NCBI GenBank assembly: GCA_942486035.1
Contig: CALNXK010000178.1
Coordinates: 811,001-875,000 of the forward strand
Direction of reading: 5' to 3'
DNA from: Porites lobata
Taxonomy: Eukaryota; Cnidaria; Anthozoa; Scleractinia; Poritidae
Length of the DNA stretch: 64,000 nucleotides
How positions within the stretch are numbered: the first letter of the stretch is position 1; the number at the start of each line of letters is the position of its first letter. This document shows positions 12,041-25,199 of this stretch, in pieces. The notes below the pieces were generated by a model. That model saw only the letters and a list, made by a program, of their open reading frames with translations. It had not been told where the DNA came from and did not search any database. A program made the translations under genes and the position numbers.

Positions 12041-13640
12041 AGCTAACTAAATCTACCCATCCCAGAAAATTTGGTAATCACGTGACCGTACACCGAATGA
12101 CCACCCGCCCGCCTGAGTGACTGTCCACACCACAGGAAAACCAATGTTGACTTTCACACTTTCTAACTACTTTAGGAGCCCAGGAGAAAACTGATTGCGC
12201 ATCAATGTTTTGATCAATTGATAGCTGTCAAAACAAGGTATCTGCTGACCAGTATCACCTGACTGTATCGTGGGGTCAGGTGTCGACCCATTGTTTTTTT
12301 TTGGTTGAGAGATGCGTCGCTTGTCAAAGTCGGAAATCCGATTTCAGATGGCATCGTTTTCGTTTTTCGCCTTGCTTGATGCATAAGAGGGTTCAAAAGT
12401 CTCAAGCGATTCTGGCTTTACTTGATAGCTTTCAGGGGCTGCATCTTGAATGTTAAGCCTGAGTAAATTATTGTATTTGATGTTTTTTTTTTTTTTTATG
12501 CAGTCGAGCACAGTGTATGCGGCAAGTTTATGCACGTTTGTAAGATTTAAGACAATGATCTGACCTAGTATCAGGTTTGATATAAGCTTACAGAACTTTA
12601 AAAAGCCTTTAGATATATATTTTTTCACCGCAAAGGGAAATAAAATGTTCTGAAGAATACATAGTTCGAAATTTGGCTGTAGAAAGAAAACTTTGAGCGA
12701 TTTTCTTGCCTTGAGTTCATCTTTAAAAAAAGCCAACACCGGGAGGCCGGCTTAAAACATAAACTTAAACTTCAGAAGCTTTAAGACTCAGCATTTTTAG
12801 AAACACTTTAGTACTTGTTTTTGTGAATGAAAATTGTTGTCTCTGTAAATGTTTCACCGAATTATATTTTTTTATTAATTGCTAGTAGTCTCTCTTGCAA
12901 TTTTAATTTCTGTGCTGTTTGTTTCAGTCGTTCATGAACATCGCTTGCAGGAGTACTCAAAATGCTGTGCGTATCAAACCCTTCATGAGATTATACACAT
13001 CGTTATAAAACCATTAAATAAAAAAATAGAAGTAAATTCTTTATTATGGTGAAGCGTAACTCTATTAATGTTCACTGCAAATTTGGCGCTTGTCAAAAGT
13101 GAGAACCGGCTGGCCGTATAGGTGATTTTGGAAATTTTCTGAATGGTTTTGCTAAAAGCCCACTATTGGTCGTCCTGAATATTGACTGAGTGCAATTTGT
13201 CTTGAAAAATTGTGAAATACTGCATTCTGTCCGAGGTCTGTAGATAAATAGTACTGTTTTACCTCAGCTGTGATGTATAAAAAGTAGAAAAGGTTGGTTT
13301 ACACACCCCCAGATTTGTTGGCAAGATTTTGTAAAGTAGACTTGTTGAAAGCAAAAAATTCGGCCTGATTTTTTGCAAGAATTTGTTTTCCAGGCCTAAT
13401 CTACTGTGATCAAGAGCCATTGATTGTGATCGAAGGTGATTGCTATTTTTTGGGTGTACATATAAGGCTACCAACTCAATGTAAGATGTTTCACTCTAAA
13501 ATCACTTAGCCTTTCCCTCAAAAGTCACATGAATGTTCCCTTAAGTTAACTGATTTGTAAATGACAACTTTATTGTTCGATTTATATCATAAATTTATTA
13601 ATGGGAGCTTCGCCTTTATCCCTGGCTAAATCTATATATT
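12041..13640. other. Non-coding stretch
   Basis: Contains a poly-T run near 12486 but no protein-like frame or repeat that I can classify. The 131-codon minus frame (12344-12739) has no recognisable domain. Confidence 0.4.
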
Positions 13641-14330
13641 AGGTTTGAATCCTGTCGGGGACTCAGATTATTTTTCTTTGTCCCATGCTTGTGACATGCT
13701 GATTATTGAAGATTAAATGTTAATCTTCACATTTGTTCACCCAGCTTAAAAATTTTCCATCTTTCATTCTTCAACCATAAAGTATGATCTTGACATTGCT
13801 GATCCTAGCAGTTTGCAGGACGCATGTCAAATATGAACCCAGTATGTGGCCTCATCCTCCATGAGTTCTCTATAGCTTAGTGGATAGAGCGCACGCCCGG
13901 TGTTTGGGAGGTCATAGGTTCGAATCCTGTTGAGGACTCAGATTTTTTTCTTTGTCCCACGCTCGTGACATGCTGATTATTTCATCTTCACATTTGTTCA
14001 CCGAGCTTAAAATTTACCATCTTTCATTCTTCACCATAAAGTACAAACTCGACATTGCTGATCCTAGCAAATCTGAAACCATAAAGTATGATCTTGACAT
14101 TGCTGATCCTAGCAGTTTGCAGGACACATGTCAAATATGAACTTAGTATATGGCCTCGCTCTCCATGAGTTCTCCATTGCCCAGTGGATAGAGTGCTCGC
14201 CCGCTGTTTGTGAGGTCATAGGTTCGAATCCTGTTGGAGACTCAGATTTTTTTCTTTGTCCCACGCTCGTGACATGTTGATTATTTCATCTTCACAGTAA
14301 TAAAGTTATTATTATTATTATTATTATCAT
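13641..14330 (+). repeat. Tandem tRNA-derived SINE units with (ATT)n tail
   Basis: Two good tRNA-like heads are present. The A-box regions start near 13871 and 14173 (gtggatagagYgc). The B boxes (ggttcgaatcc) lie at 13917-13927 and 14221-14231. A third degenerate B box (ggtttgaatcc) lies at about 13642. Each head is followed by gactcagatt, a T run, ctttgtcccacgctcgtgacat and a shared body that includes agtatgatcttgacattgctgatcctagcag. The last unit ends in an (ATT)n tail (14306-14327). RNA polymerase III internal promoters of this kind are the hallmark of SINEs. The anticodon stem does not fold as a functional tRNA, so these are not tRNA genes. Confidence 0.75.
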
Positions 14331-17300
14331 TTGAGTATGACTCAAATTTTTCCGTTGTAAATGACCAAGGTGGTGATCTATGACATTAAAAAAATATCTG
14401 CTGTATTACTAATAGGCACATGAAACTACAGTTTTTTCAAGTTTAGTTGAGTTTTTTTTAGAGTAGGCATGGCTTTTATGATTTTTTCTTCACTGTGAAG
14501 AAATTTTTGTATCTTACACAAATCACGGCATCGCAATTAGGGGGGATTGGGGACTATAAGAAACCGAAAAACCGCTCAAAAAAGCACCTAAAAGTGAAAA
14601 ACCCCTGTGCGTTTCGATTGAAACCAAAAACTGAATACAAAACCAAAGATTTACACACACCAATTTCCAAAACCCTACTGGTTCTTAATAGATCTGATGC
14701 GTTGGTGACATTTTAAGCATGCATATTGTGTAGTCTCTTCTCACGAAGGATGTCTTGATAAGGCAAAAATTATGCAAGTGGACTCAATGTCTTAACCAGT
14801 TACCGTTTTTTTAGTTTTAAATCAAAACATTTTTACTTACTTTGTAGTCTGTCCTTTCCATTGACTCTGGTTTCAATAGCTATGCTTTCAGTTTTTCTGT
14901 TGCTTTGTTTCTCTGTTGATTAGGTTAATTAATGACCATTAATTCCCTTTACAATTTAACATTGAGAAACACTTTTCTTTTTTAATGTATCTTGTATATA
15001 TGTTATCCAATAATTTTACTATTATGAGTTGAAGTTGAGTTTAATAAGCAATTTTCCTAAGCACCCTGCCTATTTTAGGCTTACTTATTCTTAAATAAGT
15101 TTTTTTTAATGAGATTTTATTAGGCCGGACTGGTATAATCTTAAAGATTACTGTAGAGAACGACCTAAACTACCCAGCCAGATTAGTATATTTGTGAACA
15201 GTGTTTACGGCAGTGATATTCATGATAGGATTTTAATTTTTAATAATCTCCCGAAAATATTTTTATTTCACAATGGCCAGCAGTCATGCCGGCCATTTGT
15301 GGCTTTGGTATTGAGTGCCCTCTTGGTCTTTTTCCATGATACAACCAGTATTCTCAAAGATCTTAATGTTGAGTTTAGCCACTGAGAGAGCAAATAAAGA
15401 AACGAACTTTAACTGATTCTTTATCGATTGTGTTACCCAGTCCTAAATTCTTCGCGGTTTTCCGCAGACCGGCAAATTCACTGTGAAAGACAGTGTGAGC
15501 ACCAATATTTTAAAGACCTAATTAATCAAGGTATTTTAAGAGAGGAAAAACTGGAGGTTACTTTGTGTAAACTGGAGGTTAATCAGCATCTGCTCAAACG
15601 TCTCAAAGAAGGCCTAACAGCCCCCTCTAAGAATACCAGACAAACGTAACTGCAATGAATAGATGTTCATCTGCTCCAAGGTCATGGCCAGGTTCTGAAT
15701 TACGACAGGCCGGTCAGGTTTCTAGTGGTCAGAACGTGTTGTATGGGCATCTTCACCCGAAACAAGAATGACAAGGGTCTCTTTTCAGAACAATTTGACC
15801 CTGCCAGCCCGGGGCGGTTTGAAATTGTCGACTTGATTTTTGGAGTGCGTTGCGGGTCTGCTCTTGACTCGCCTAACCACGGCTGTGAATTGTCCACTTC
15901 GTCGGTGATTTAGGACCTTCAAAATGGGAATTTTGCTGATGTGAATGATGGAAAATGTGCGTTGTCTATCAGGACATTTGGTTCTGGCAGAAATGTCTCC
16001 ATGTCGCAAAAGTCACGGAATTTATCGCCGCCGAGAGCGGAGCCGGTCGAGAGAAGTTTGCCAACCTTCTCTTCTCTTCTCTCTACTGTCATCTGGGTGA
16101 AAAACTGTCACTCAAAGAGGTATTAAACAGTGCCTAGGAGGTCTGCCATGCAGTGAGAACACAAAGAAAAACAAGAAAAGGCTAAAGGTATAGCTTCAAG
16201 GCGACATTCAATGCACACTTTAATAATTTAGTGAGCAAAAAATATTTCTCCTACAACGTCTTGTAATTTTCTTGCTGTATGAATAATTAATTAGCCTAGA
16301 AGGGTAGTGTTGTTCTCAGTATATCCTAAGAGGCCTGAAACACGGTCAACACACAAATAAACATAATAAAATACTAAATGCAAGCTTAAAAGGAACAATT
16401 TAAAGCACGTTTCGCTCAATTATGGAGAAATAGGATAATTCTCATACAACGCTTTATAATCTTATAATCGTTGCCATATGAATAATTAATTAGCTAATGG
16501 ACAATGTTGCTCAGAGCTCTCATAGTGAACTTGGGCTACCTGTGGTGCTTCTCGTGACAGAGTGCAAGATTCATGTTTTCCAAAAATTGATGGCCAAAAA
16601 ACTAACGCTGTAAAGATTGGTGACTGCAGAATGGGAAAAAAACTGTCAAAAAATACATGTAGCTGGACGGCACAGAAGGAAAGAACGAAGAAGGAAGTGT
16701 AACCCAAATAGTTGTGAGAAAAATGAACATAAAATAAACAAGAAAGTCTTTATAGAGGAATCCAAATGGGAATAAAATCTAAAAGGGAATTATAACCTGG
16801 AAGATACAATTGTAGGATAAATATGTGCACAGCAGCTACAAAACATAGGGCTCAAGGAAGTCTTATGGTTTAGAAGGACATAAGTATGCCCTTTCATTCA
16901 AAGATTGCAAAATGTTTGACCCTAACAGTGTCTGATCCAGGATTTCCATCGAGGGGGACAGTGTGTCCCAGTCAACAATTTTCAGGGGGACATTTCAGTT
17001 TTTTAAGGGACACTAAATTTGTGTCCTATTTAATATAAAAAACAAAACTGGGTATAGTATTGTTATCATCAAAACAAATGCACAACTTAATTAAAGTCTG
17101 TTTTTAGAGAAGAGCAAGGTTATTCAATAACAAATGTATTTGCCTTGCTTCAACAGATATTTTTTTTTAACTTTCATCTTAGAAATGGACTAGAAAGTCA
17201 TATAACAAACAGTTATTGTGTGTTACCTGTATCTGTTTTTCTATGTGTTACAGCATTCTTCCGCTCTTTGAGTTTACAGCTTTTGTTTGAAAGATGAGAA

Positions 17301-17690
17301 ACAAGTACTGCATCAGTATCTGTGGGTTTCCAGTAGGTACACAGCCTTGAGTTAAACTGTCTCAACACTGAACAGAAACCTGATGAAACAGAATTTTTGT
17401 ATTTCTTTTCCAGGCAAGAACAGCCTAAAGTTATGTTGGTTTTTAATTTGGACGAAGTCAAAGCAAAGCTTAACAGTTTTAATTCATTGCTTCAATGGAA
17501 GAGAAAATTGCGTTAAAACTTTAAAAGGTTTAGGCGGGATGGGCTGCTACCCTTGCAGTAACAAGTTTAAAGCTCATTTCTTGAAAATTCTCCTTTCCTT
17601 TTTTCTTTTCCATGAGAAAACAGCTCTGTTTAAAGTGAAACCTCTCAACTGCAGGCCCCTCTACACTAATTGTCATGAGATTGTCAACTG
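14331..17690. other. Mostly non-coding; weak open frames
   Basis: Nothing here can be named. Plus-strand frames between about 15428 and 16137 (for example GIFTRNKNDKGLFSEQFDP near 15745) look protein-like but switch frame repeatedly. They may be the remains of a multi-copy gene. A pair of similar ~90 bp stretches ends in tatgaataattaattagc at about 16290 and 16495. Confidence 0.35.
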
Positions 17691-17694
17691 TGTT

Positions 17695-18909
17695 TTACTC
17701 CATTCGATATCTGTGGGCCGTTTTAATTAAGTTTTGAGCACTAAATCCTCTCTCAACATCGGCTGTTTGTAGTGGAAGAGTGAGGGCCAGCTGTACCAAC
17801 TTCAGCAAATTTGGAAAGGTGTCTGGATGAAACTTGAAAATACAACTCCACAGCATGGATAACTTGCCAGTTGGGTACTGCTGCTCCTGAACAACATCTT
17901 TTAATAAAGACCATTCCATCTTGGTTTTCATAGGATCAACTACAGCAGGAATTACTCTTCTTCTGACCACATTTGCCTTGTCTGATCCATAGTGATTCAA
18001 CAGTTTCAGTAACTTATTATTTCCATAATGCGAAAGGTCTTCAGCTGTCATGAAAGACACTCCTCTCAGACTTAAGATTGCAAATGCATCAGCAAGAGCC
18101 TGTGATTCCTGAGGAAATCTAGCAGTTATCTGCTCGGTGAGATTGTCAATAAAAGCATCTCTGCTTTTGATAGCCTGAGCTTTTTGAGTTTCTGAATATG
18201 AAATTTCATGGCCACCAGCACCCATATGCCACTTCTCAGACTCATCCTGTTTCAGAGACTCCTCAAGTTTCTTTATATAGTAGCCACTTCCCTCGTTCAC
18301 TTTGGCAATTTCACCAAGGGTGGTGGGAATGCACGCCTGGATGATTGAAACATCTAGATCCTCTTTCTGAAATATGCTGTTTGCCACATTCTCAACCTGA
18401 GCTAATTTCTTGAGAAAGCCTACTGCCTTTGCATCATTCTTGTGGTCAGCAAAATAGGTTACAAGGGCGTCCCATGACCTGTAAACAGTTTCTAGGGCAC
18501 TATAGAAAGCAAACCACCGAACTGAATGCATCTCCTTTATCTTCAACTGTGGGCTGTCTAGTATTTCTTGAATAGCATTTAGCCCAGCAACACGTTTTGC
18601 AGATTTAGAGAAGTAATAGTACAGATCTGTTAACAATTGTCTGTACTTCTCCATTTTTTCTACTTGATTGGCAGCTTGGCTAGTACACAATGCCAAACAC
18701 TGAGCCATACAATGAGTATTTATCATAAATGGGTTCTCTTTCTTGAGAAGTGTGCTCACTCCCCCAACTGTCATGATGGATGCCCCATCACTTCCAAAAC
18801 TCATTACTTTATCAACAGGAATGGAACGGGCAGCAATAACATTTTGTATTTTCTGAGTCACAGCAGGTGCTGTACACTGCTCCTCTTCAATGGTAGTGTT
18901 TGTGAGATA
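17695..18909 (-). pseudogene. hAT-family transposase, 5'-truncated (ZNF862-like type)
   Basis: A long open frame whose upstream limit is an in-frame TGA just beyond 18909. No ATG precedes the conserved region, and the first in-frame start-like codon is GTG at 18861. The motif FGSDGASIM near the N-terminal end matches the second catalytic aspartate block of hAT transposases. The C-terminus has the hAT dimerisation signature (LPLQTADVERGFSAQN). The BED zinc finger and first catalytic aspartate, which lie upstream in full hAT proteins, are absent. The frame stops soon after the dimerisation motif (AHRYRME), earlier than usual. I read this as a truncated, probably inactive copy of the animal hAT group that carries a DUF4371-like core. 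An upstream exon outside the open frame cannot be excluded. Confidence 0.8.
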
Positions 18910-19079
18910 TCAATTTGGCATAAATTGCCCCTGAAAAGTTGAGCACTCTAGAATAATTATTCTAACCAGTTCAGAAAATAGGTCTCTCTCTATAATATAT
19001 ACAATACCATTAAGTGTTATTCTAAAAAGTAAATTAATAAACAACAGTTTATTTTGATTAATAAAAAATCTTAAATGGC

Positions 19080-19600
19080 TTGTCAAATTTGTTACTTTCT
19101 TTGTCTTTCTAAAAGAGTGTTTTTTAGACTCCGAAACTTTTTGTCCTTAGAGTTTATGAGCGCTTTCTCCATGTTATTCCAGTCTTCAATTGATCTAAAT
19201 GAGAATGTTCACCCCCTTCAGTAGTTGTTGTATATGGGGCAGCATAGGTTTAGTTTGTTGAAACGTGTATTTCTGGAGTAGGCATCAGAATTCAGTTGAA
19301 GCATAGTGCTGGTATTCAGGTGTTTTGTGTTCTCTTGCGAATCAATGTGCATCTGTCGATGTATGCATCTTGATAGAAAGGTAGCAAATTTAACGTGTTG
19401 AACAAGGGCAGTGAACACGAGCATTGTTTTGTGTCCAAGATGATCCTCTTTTCTGTAGTCAAAAAATGTTGTTCAGGTGCTCCTTAGATGCGGTGACCAA
19501 ATTTTAAAGCCGTATAAGAGAGCTGGTTTGATGACAGCATTGTAATATGTATTCTTTATGGTCTTTCTTTAAGCATGGACTGATACTTCTGCTTTTTCGC
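19080..19600 (-). pseudogene. LINE reverse-transcriptase C-terminal fragment
   Basis: Translation on the minus strand, switching frame several times, gives blocks typical of the end of CR1/Jockey-like RT ORFs. They include a VIKPALLYG-like block, RIILDTKQCS, LFNTLNLLPFYQDA, then NTRFNKLNLCCP and TFSFRSIEDWNNM. No single frame exceeds 70 codons. The order is correct for a LINE 3' end, and 5' truncation is the usual state of such copies. Confidence 0.6.
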
Positions 19601-22510
19601 AAGAGCATTTCATTGATTTTCAAAAGCGAAGTCATCATCAGTCTCTACAGCGAGCGATTTGTACGTTCTTTCAACAGCTTCCTGATGACAAAACCTTTTT
19701 GTTGATAAGATTCTTCACTTCCTTTCTTCTCACTCATGTAAGTGATGCCTTGTTGGTCATGTTTTAGTTTTTGAAGTAACTGTTTCAGTTGTTTGGAACT
19801 TTGCAAAAAAACTTTGGTGCAAAAAATTCTCATGCAATGTTCTCTGTTTGTAGTTGCCGGTGTTGGGGATTCCCTGTGCTTTCCTGGATTGACTCAGGTA
19901 GCAAAATGACTGGGCATTTGCCTGAATATAAATCTGACTGGATTTATTTAAACATGGCTTCAGTGAGTGTCTAAAGGTCCTATGCTAAGTGTGTCCTTGG
20001 TACCAAGACTTTGACCCTCCCCACCCAGGACAATGGTTGACTGTCTGCACCTCCCACTGAGCTCTGCAATTATCATGATAATCATTCTCAACAGAGGCCT
20101 GATTCAGCTGGCTAGGGCAAATTAAGACGAAGGTACTCGCTAGCCAGTCTCCTCTGAACACTGCTGCTTACTGATGGGTTGGTTGACCCCAAGGCCTGAT
20201 CCACCCACCCACTGTTAGGGCAGTCCCTGGGCTATCCAGCTGTACCGACCAAGATGTCAAGCCCTCTACTTTTTTGCACACCGGGCTGGCCACGTTTTAA
20301 CGAGATCAGACAGATATGCTTAGGAACGGACCATTAGAAAAGTGATGAGGAAAAAAACAAAAAAAAATTCATGCAAGGGGAAATGCAAAGAAGAAGGTAA
20401 AGAAAAAAAATTGATACAGAAGGAAGGTCCAATTGTGACTTTTTCAGAAAGTCTGAGTTTCAGAAATCAACAATATTATTAGGCACAAATATTTATGAAC
20501 AAAAGTCACTTTCTTCTTATTGAAAGGAGACAATTGGAACCTTGTTTTTGTTTTAAATTGCAGCTAGTGTACCTACAACATACACTGTATACTGTATTAT
20601 AATAAAAATAATTAAATAAAATTTGTAATAAATAAATATTAGAATTTGGTAGCTTTGTTAATATTCTATAAAATTATTTGTGCCCACTTTAACTGTTACC
20701 AACATTAACTAGTCAACAACATGAACAGCAACACTGCCACTGGTACTTTTAACAAACATTAAGAACCACAAAGTATGGGTTTCATTGGCAGCCAGACTAT
20801 CTGCAACATACAGTGTATATTGCATTATAATAAACACCATAAAAACATTTAATCATACAGAATAACTACTTATCACCCAATTATTACTACAAAGCCAAAA
20901 TAATGAGTGCAACTGTATATTGTATTGTATTAGTCTTCAATTTCTTCTTCGGTAGACCACTCATCTATGACTGATCTCTCTTCTTCCTCCTTGTTTGGTT
21001 CTTTCTCACTGTAAGTTGGTACATGTACTTGTTCTTTGCCCTTTTTTTTGCTTTCCTTTTTAGGTCCTTCTGTGCATTCCTCTTCTTTTTCCTTTTGCAC
21101 TGTTGCTCAGCAACAGTAAACGTGGTTAAAAAGATACGGATATGGCCTATATTATTGTTGAGATCAGTGAGGGGTCTGGTCTCATACCATTATTTTCAAT
21201 ATACTCTATTAGTTGTAATTTGTTCGTTTTCGTGTCCCCAATTAGTAGAGGGTTCTACCCTCGGCTAGATACCACCGACAAGTTTAATAAATTCTTTGAT
21301 TTGCAGATGGTTTTCACTTATGTGACAAGGCGGCCATGTTAGTTTACAAAACAGTACAAAATGTTTGTGCAGAATTTGCGTACAATGGAGATAAGTTCCC
21401 AAGGGAGAGAAAATCTATTGTTCTTGTATACCAACATGGCCGCCATAACGTCACTTGAAAACGATCTATTGATTGAGCTATAGTTTGATGCATACATTAA
21501 ATTATTACTAAATAATTATGAGCTTAAATAGAAGAAATACCTTCTCTAATTGTTGTCCCTTTTAATGTCTTTTGAATTTCTTGTTGACAATTTGTTCATT
21601 TTTATTTGCCAGTGCCAGTGCATCTTGGCATCTTTCAAAAAACTTGCACAGGTGTGCGTATTGACTTTTTCCTGGTTGAACCCCATTTTCTTCCGAGGCC
21701 GCTATGTCTGGATACCGTGATCTGGCGATTTTCAGGATACCGTATGGACTCTGGTTCTGGTAATAGGGTGTCCAACTGTCGATCGTGGGACTTTTTGCCG
21801 TTCCCAACAATAGGTTGGTGCACTTGGATCGTTCTTTTCTGCACCAGAGTTCGCAATCACGCAGTGAACTCGAATATTTCATTCTCACCCCTGCCATTTG
21901 GAGGTACCTTCTTTTTGGATTGACATTTTGGAGTGGAGGGCACTACAGAGGGGTTGTTTTGGTGAATGGAGTATGGCATCATTATGATGGGCTGTGGGAG
22001 AGGAATTCCAGAGGGCAGGGACTGAAAAAATGCACAGGGAAGCCGTCCACTCCAAGTGGCTTCCTCTTGATTATAGTGAGGAATGAAAGAAGCTAGGAAA
22101 CAAGCAGTCCAATTTAGATTTAAATAAGTTCATTGACTTGCATTTACGCAGTCCTTGCGTAATATTTTCCAATTAAATGCTCCCCTATAGCCAAAACCTG
22201 TTTTTGCGAAGAGGCAATTAAAAGAGGAGAAGAGGAGCCCCTAGTATCACAGTTGGACCTCATTTTCAAAACTTTTTGGCATAGGTATTCAGGTGCCATA
22301 TTGTTGTGAACCTTAAACATTTCTATAGTGACGAGCTTTATTTAGCGTATAAAAATCTTGTCCAATCCTAGCTCTTGCGGCAGGCTGGCAGCTAGTCGTT
22401 GACTGTTGGGAAACTTTGTCATGTATTAGGACACTGTGCCCTCCAATGTCCAGCTTTGTTGCATGCAAATTTAGCAACCTGGTTTAGTTTGTGCCACTCT
22501 GATCCTATAA
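19601..22510. other. Non-coding, no firm feature
   Basis: Several overlapping 60-110-codon frames near 21.6-21.9 kb occur on both strands without recognisable domains. Short similar tracts (acatacactgtatactgtattataata and relatives) recur near 20580, 20815 and 20910. I see no gene. Confidence 0.35.
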
Positions 22511-22780
22511 CTATGAGAATAGGTCTTGCACTATTGCTGTGGCGATTTTTCTGTGAAGGAATTTAAATTGGAATGCTCTACGCTTTGACTCTCTTGTACA
22601 CAGAGATGATAGGCAATTCGTATTTTCCCAGTTTACTATTATACTAACATTACAATGTATGTCTCTCTCTTCCAACCACTTTCCCTGACTTCTTGATGGT
22701 ATAGAGGCTTTTTCGTTCATTATACATTCATAGATTTTCTTGGAAACTTTGGTGTGAGACAGAAGGGTATCAACTGGATC
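22511..22780 (-). pseudogene. LINE C-terminal fragment (L1/Tx1-like, zf-RVT region)
   Basis: The minus frame contains KWLEERDIHCNVSIIVNW and then RAFQFKFLHRKIAT. This resembles the segment just before the C-terminal zinc-binding (zf-RVT) motif of L1-like LINE ORF2 proteins, where a tryptophan-containing block precedes 'FQ.KFLHRR..TN'. The expected cysteines downstream are not found in frame. The 131-codon ORF extends to 22906 but its N-terminal part is low-complexity. Confidence 0.4.
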
Positions 22781-22814
22781 CTTTGGAGCTGGGTCACGAT
22801 AGACTGTAGAGGGT

Positions 22815-22922
22815 AGTTTCGAAAATGAAGCACTTGAAAACGAAGACCAAAGCATGAAGCACCCAAATCTCGAAAACGAAGCACCTAGGACTCGAAAACG
22901 AAGCACCCAAATCTCGAAACCA
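22815..22922. repeat. Short minisatellite, tcgaaaacgaagcac units
   Basis: About five imperfect copies of a 15-20 bp unit (tcgaaaacgaagcacc plus variants) occur in a row. No function is evident. Confidence 0.7.
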
Positions 22923-24139
22923 CTGTAGGTTGAAGAACTACAACTTTAAGTCTTGCGTGATGCAAGCCAAACCAGTTGGAGGCAACGGATGCGTAAAAGC
23001 CTCAAAATGGCCAAGGATAGTAGTTCCCTCGTCCGTCCACGAAAGCGCAAAGGTCTGAACATTTGACCACGTTTATTTTTGATTGTTGATGTTTCAAATT
23101 GATCACGTTTCACTGACAAGACTGACAAGTGCTGACTGTTACTGCTGTCATTCCTTTTATTGTTTAGCTCGAGTTTTCCAAAATCTCCCTGCCCCACACA
23201 AGCACTACGGTGTTTCTGATGTTTTTGCTGATTTTCAAAGTTTTTTTCCAACCTGAAAACTTCAGGTCGCACTTAGTAATGTCCACCGATGACAGATTTC
23301 TACCACAAGGTAGTGCGACCCATACCTTAGTCAAGGTAGCCTACGTGTAGCCGCACCCTCCCCCGACGAAGGAAATCGTACAATATAGAGTTGATTGTCG
23401 TGAGTATGTCAGGAGGTGTTGGAAGAGATGACAATATGTAGATGATGTGTAATACGGCTACAGTTTTAATGATTGTAATTTTACTTAAGAGGGTCAGTCT
23501 TCTAGCCGACCAATTGTCTAAGATACCCCTTATTGTCTCAATTTTCTCAATAAAGTTAGAATTAAGAGACCTGTCTTCAATAACTATAAGCCTTGCTACC
23601 CATTTGATTTTGTGTAAGAGAAGAGTGAGAGACTGAAATTGGTCACTCAGTTACATCTTGATTTTGATAATAATAATAATATAATTACAATAACAATAAT
23701 AATGATTTAATAAATTGTATAGCTCTATTAACATGCTGATCAAATACTTTTTTAAAAATGCAGATCTTAACAGAAAAGTCAAGTTTCTTTCTTTAAAGTT
23801 TCATAATAGCTTGGAGGTCAGTCAGTAGGCGGTAAGAGACTTGCCACCATGTGTAGGGCACGTGTTTTAGGATACATACACTGTACCAGACGTTCATTAG
23901 TCACACTAAGGTAACAAGAAAAGAAATTTTAAACATCCTTAAAGTAGTCATACAATGGTCAAACTTGGAAAACAACGGATTGATCAAACAAACCTGATTA
24001 AAATCACCAGTGTCAACTACTCAAACAACAACGGAATTCGCCATTCCAAAATGCCTCGTGACAAACTTTTGAGGCCTGGCGAAAACAGAGAAATTAGGGT
24101 TAGAGCTTCTGTTGTGCTAAAGGTGAACCTTAGCATTTG
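22923..24139. other. Non-coding stretch
   Basis: No recognisable protein. There is an A+T-rich microsatellite-like stretch (taataataat...) near 23668-23712. Confidence 0.4.
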
Positions 24140-24785
24140 TCATTTTCTCACCGCTGCTACAAAATTTTCATGTTGTTCTTGCAACAAAAAAATGTTGTTT
24201 TGTTCTCTGTCACTCTTGTCTGCAAAAGTACTTGAGACTCGCAGCATAAGCTTTTCAAGATTGAGGCGGACATTTAATTTGCATCTTTTGAGAAAAGGTA
24301 GGAGATTTTTGTCATGATCCTGGGTTGCTTTCTGAAAAGTGTCACTGTATGCAATGGCAATTAAGTCGTCAGCCACTACCTCATTACCTAACATGCCTTC
24401 ATTGGGCTCATATATCTTCCGTTGAAACACCTGACGAGATGCCAAAAGGCATGTGCCTCCAGTAATAACAACCAGACGGTATTTGGAAGGTCGTTAGGTA
24501 TGAAGACTCTTCATCGAGGTTTTGTGTGAGAACCCATTTTTTGCATCCATTATTGTGAAGACCTTGGCTACATGGAGGCTGTCGCAATATCTTCAACTAT
24601 CGGAAGCTGATAATTCTCTCTTTGTATCGTGTGACTCAGATGCTTAGGGTTCAAAACATTTTTCTTTGAGGCTGCGACAATGGAGCTTATCCACTTGGTG
24701 GGTGTGGTCACTGGGGCAATGACACCTTGTGCTGCTAGATCATCTATTGCCTCTATCAGCCTAGGCCTTAGGGCTACTGCGATTC
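24140..24785 (-). pseudogene. Gypsy-like reverse transcriptase, broken
   Basis: Read on the minus strand through several frameshifts, the RT blocks come in the right order: ALRPRLIEAIDDLAAQGVI, APVTTPTKWISS, YQLPIVEDIAT, a KNGFW-like block, DEESSYLTTF, MPFGISS, VFQRKI and finally VVADDLIAIAY. The last holds the catalytic DD pair. Only the first ~220 residues of a Ty3/Gypsy RT are represented. The frame changes at least three times, so it is non-functional. It directly follows the zinc-knuckle fragment on the same strand, as in a Gypsy gag-pol. Confidence 0.75.
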
Positions 24786-24827
24786 ATTGTCATGAATCAG
24801 CTGGTCACCTTGATTCATTGTTGTGAA

Positions 24828-25199
24828 TCAGGGTGGCCAGTTGTTCACGGCTGCTACATCTGTTTGGTACATTTCATTGGATTCCCCGTCATCTAAACCA
24901 GCTTCTCTCACTCCTTTGGATTTGCATTTCGCTATGAAGTGGTTCCTTTTTCCACACTTTAGGCATTCCTTATCCATGGCGGGACCAGATTCTGAATTTT
25001 CCAGATCTTTTTGGTCAGCATTTGTGAAATAGCATACACAGTCTCTCAACAGAAATCCACGGATTCCAAGAAATCCGTTGTCGGGGAGCCAACAACCACC
25101 ACTTCTGTGAGGGCAATGAATAAGACCAAACCTTGTTCGAAAGCAACACAGCCATTGCGGCCTTGCTTGATTCAAACTGAAGTTACTTTTCAGTTCCAT
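24828..25199 (-). pseudogene. Gypsy gag/protease-region fragment with zinc knuckle
   Basis: A CCHC-type knuckle is visible as CLKCGKRNHFIAKC (about 24930-24975). Such knuckles bind the element's RNA. The knuckle is followed by a short acidic stretch before the RT fragment. The aspartic protease motif expected between gag and RT is not seen, so part of the region is deleted. Confidence 0.6.

Noticed and set aside
13871..13935. Possible tRNA gene
   Set aside because: It has A and B boxes but no acceptor-stem pairing or convincing anticodon arm, and the same sequence is repeated nearby with an (ATT)n tail. It is a SINE head.
21562..21923. Overlapping 105- and 111-codon frames on both strands
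   Set aside because: Neither shows a domain, repeat or conserved motif. Overlap on both strands with no supporting signal makes chance most likely.
23955..24317. 120-codon plus-strand frame
   Set aside because: Lies antisense to the Gypsy RT fragment, whose catalytic motif is readable on the minus strand.
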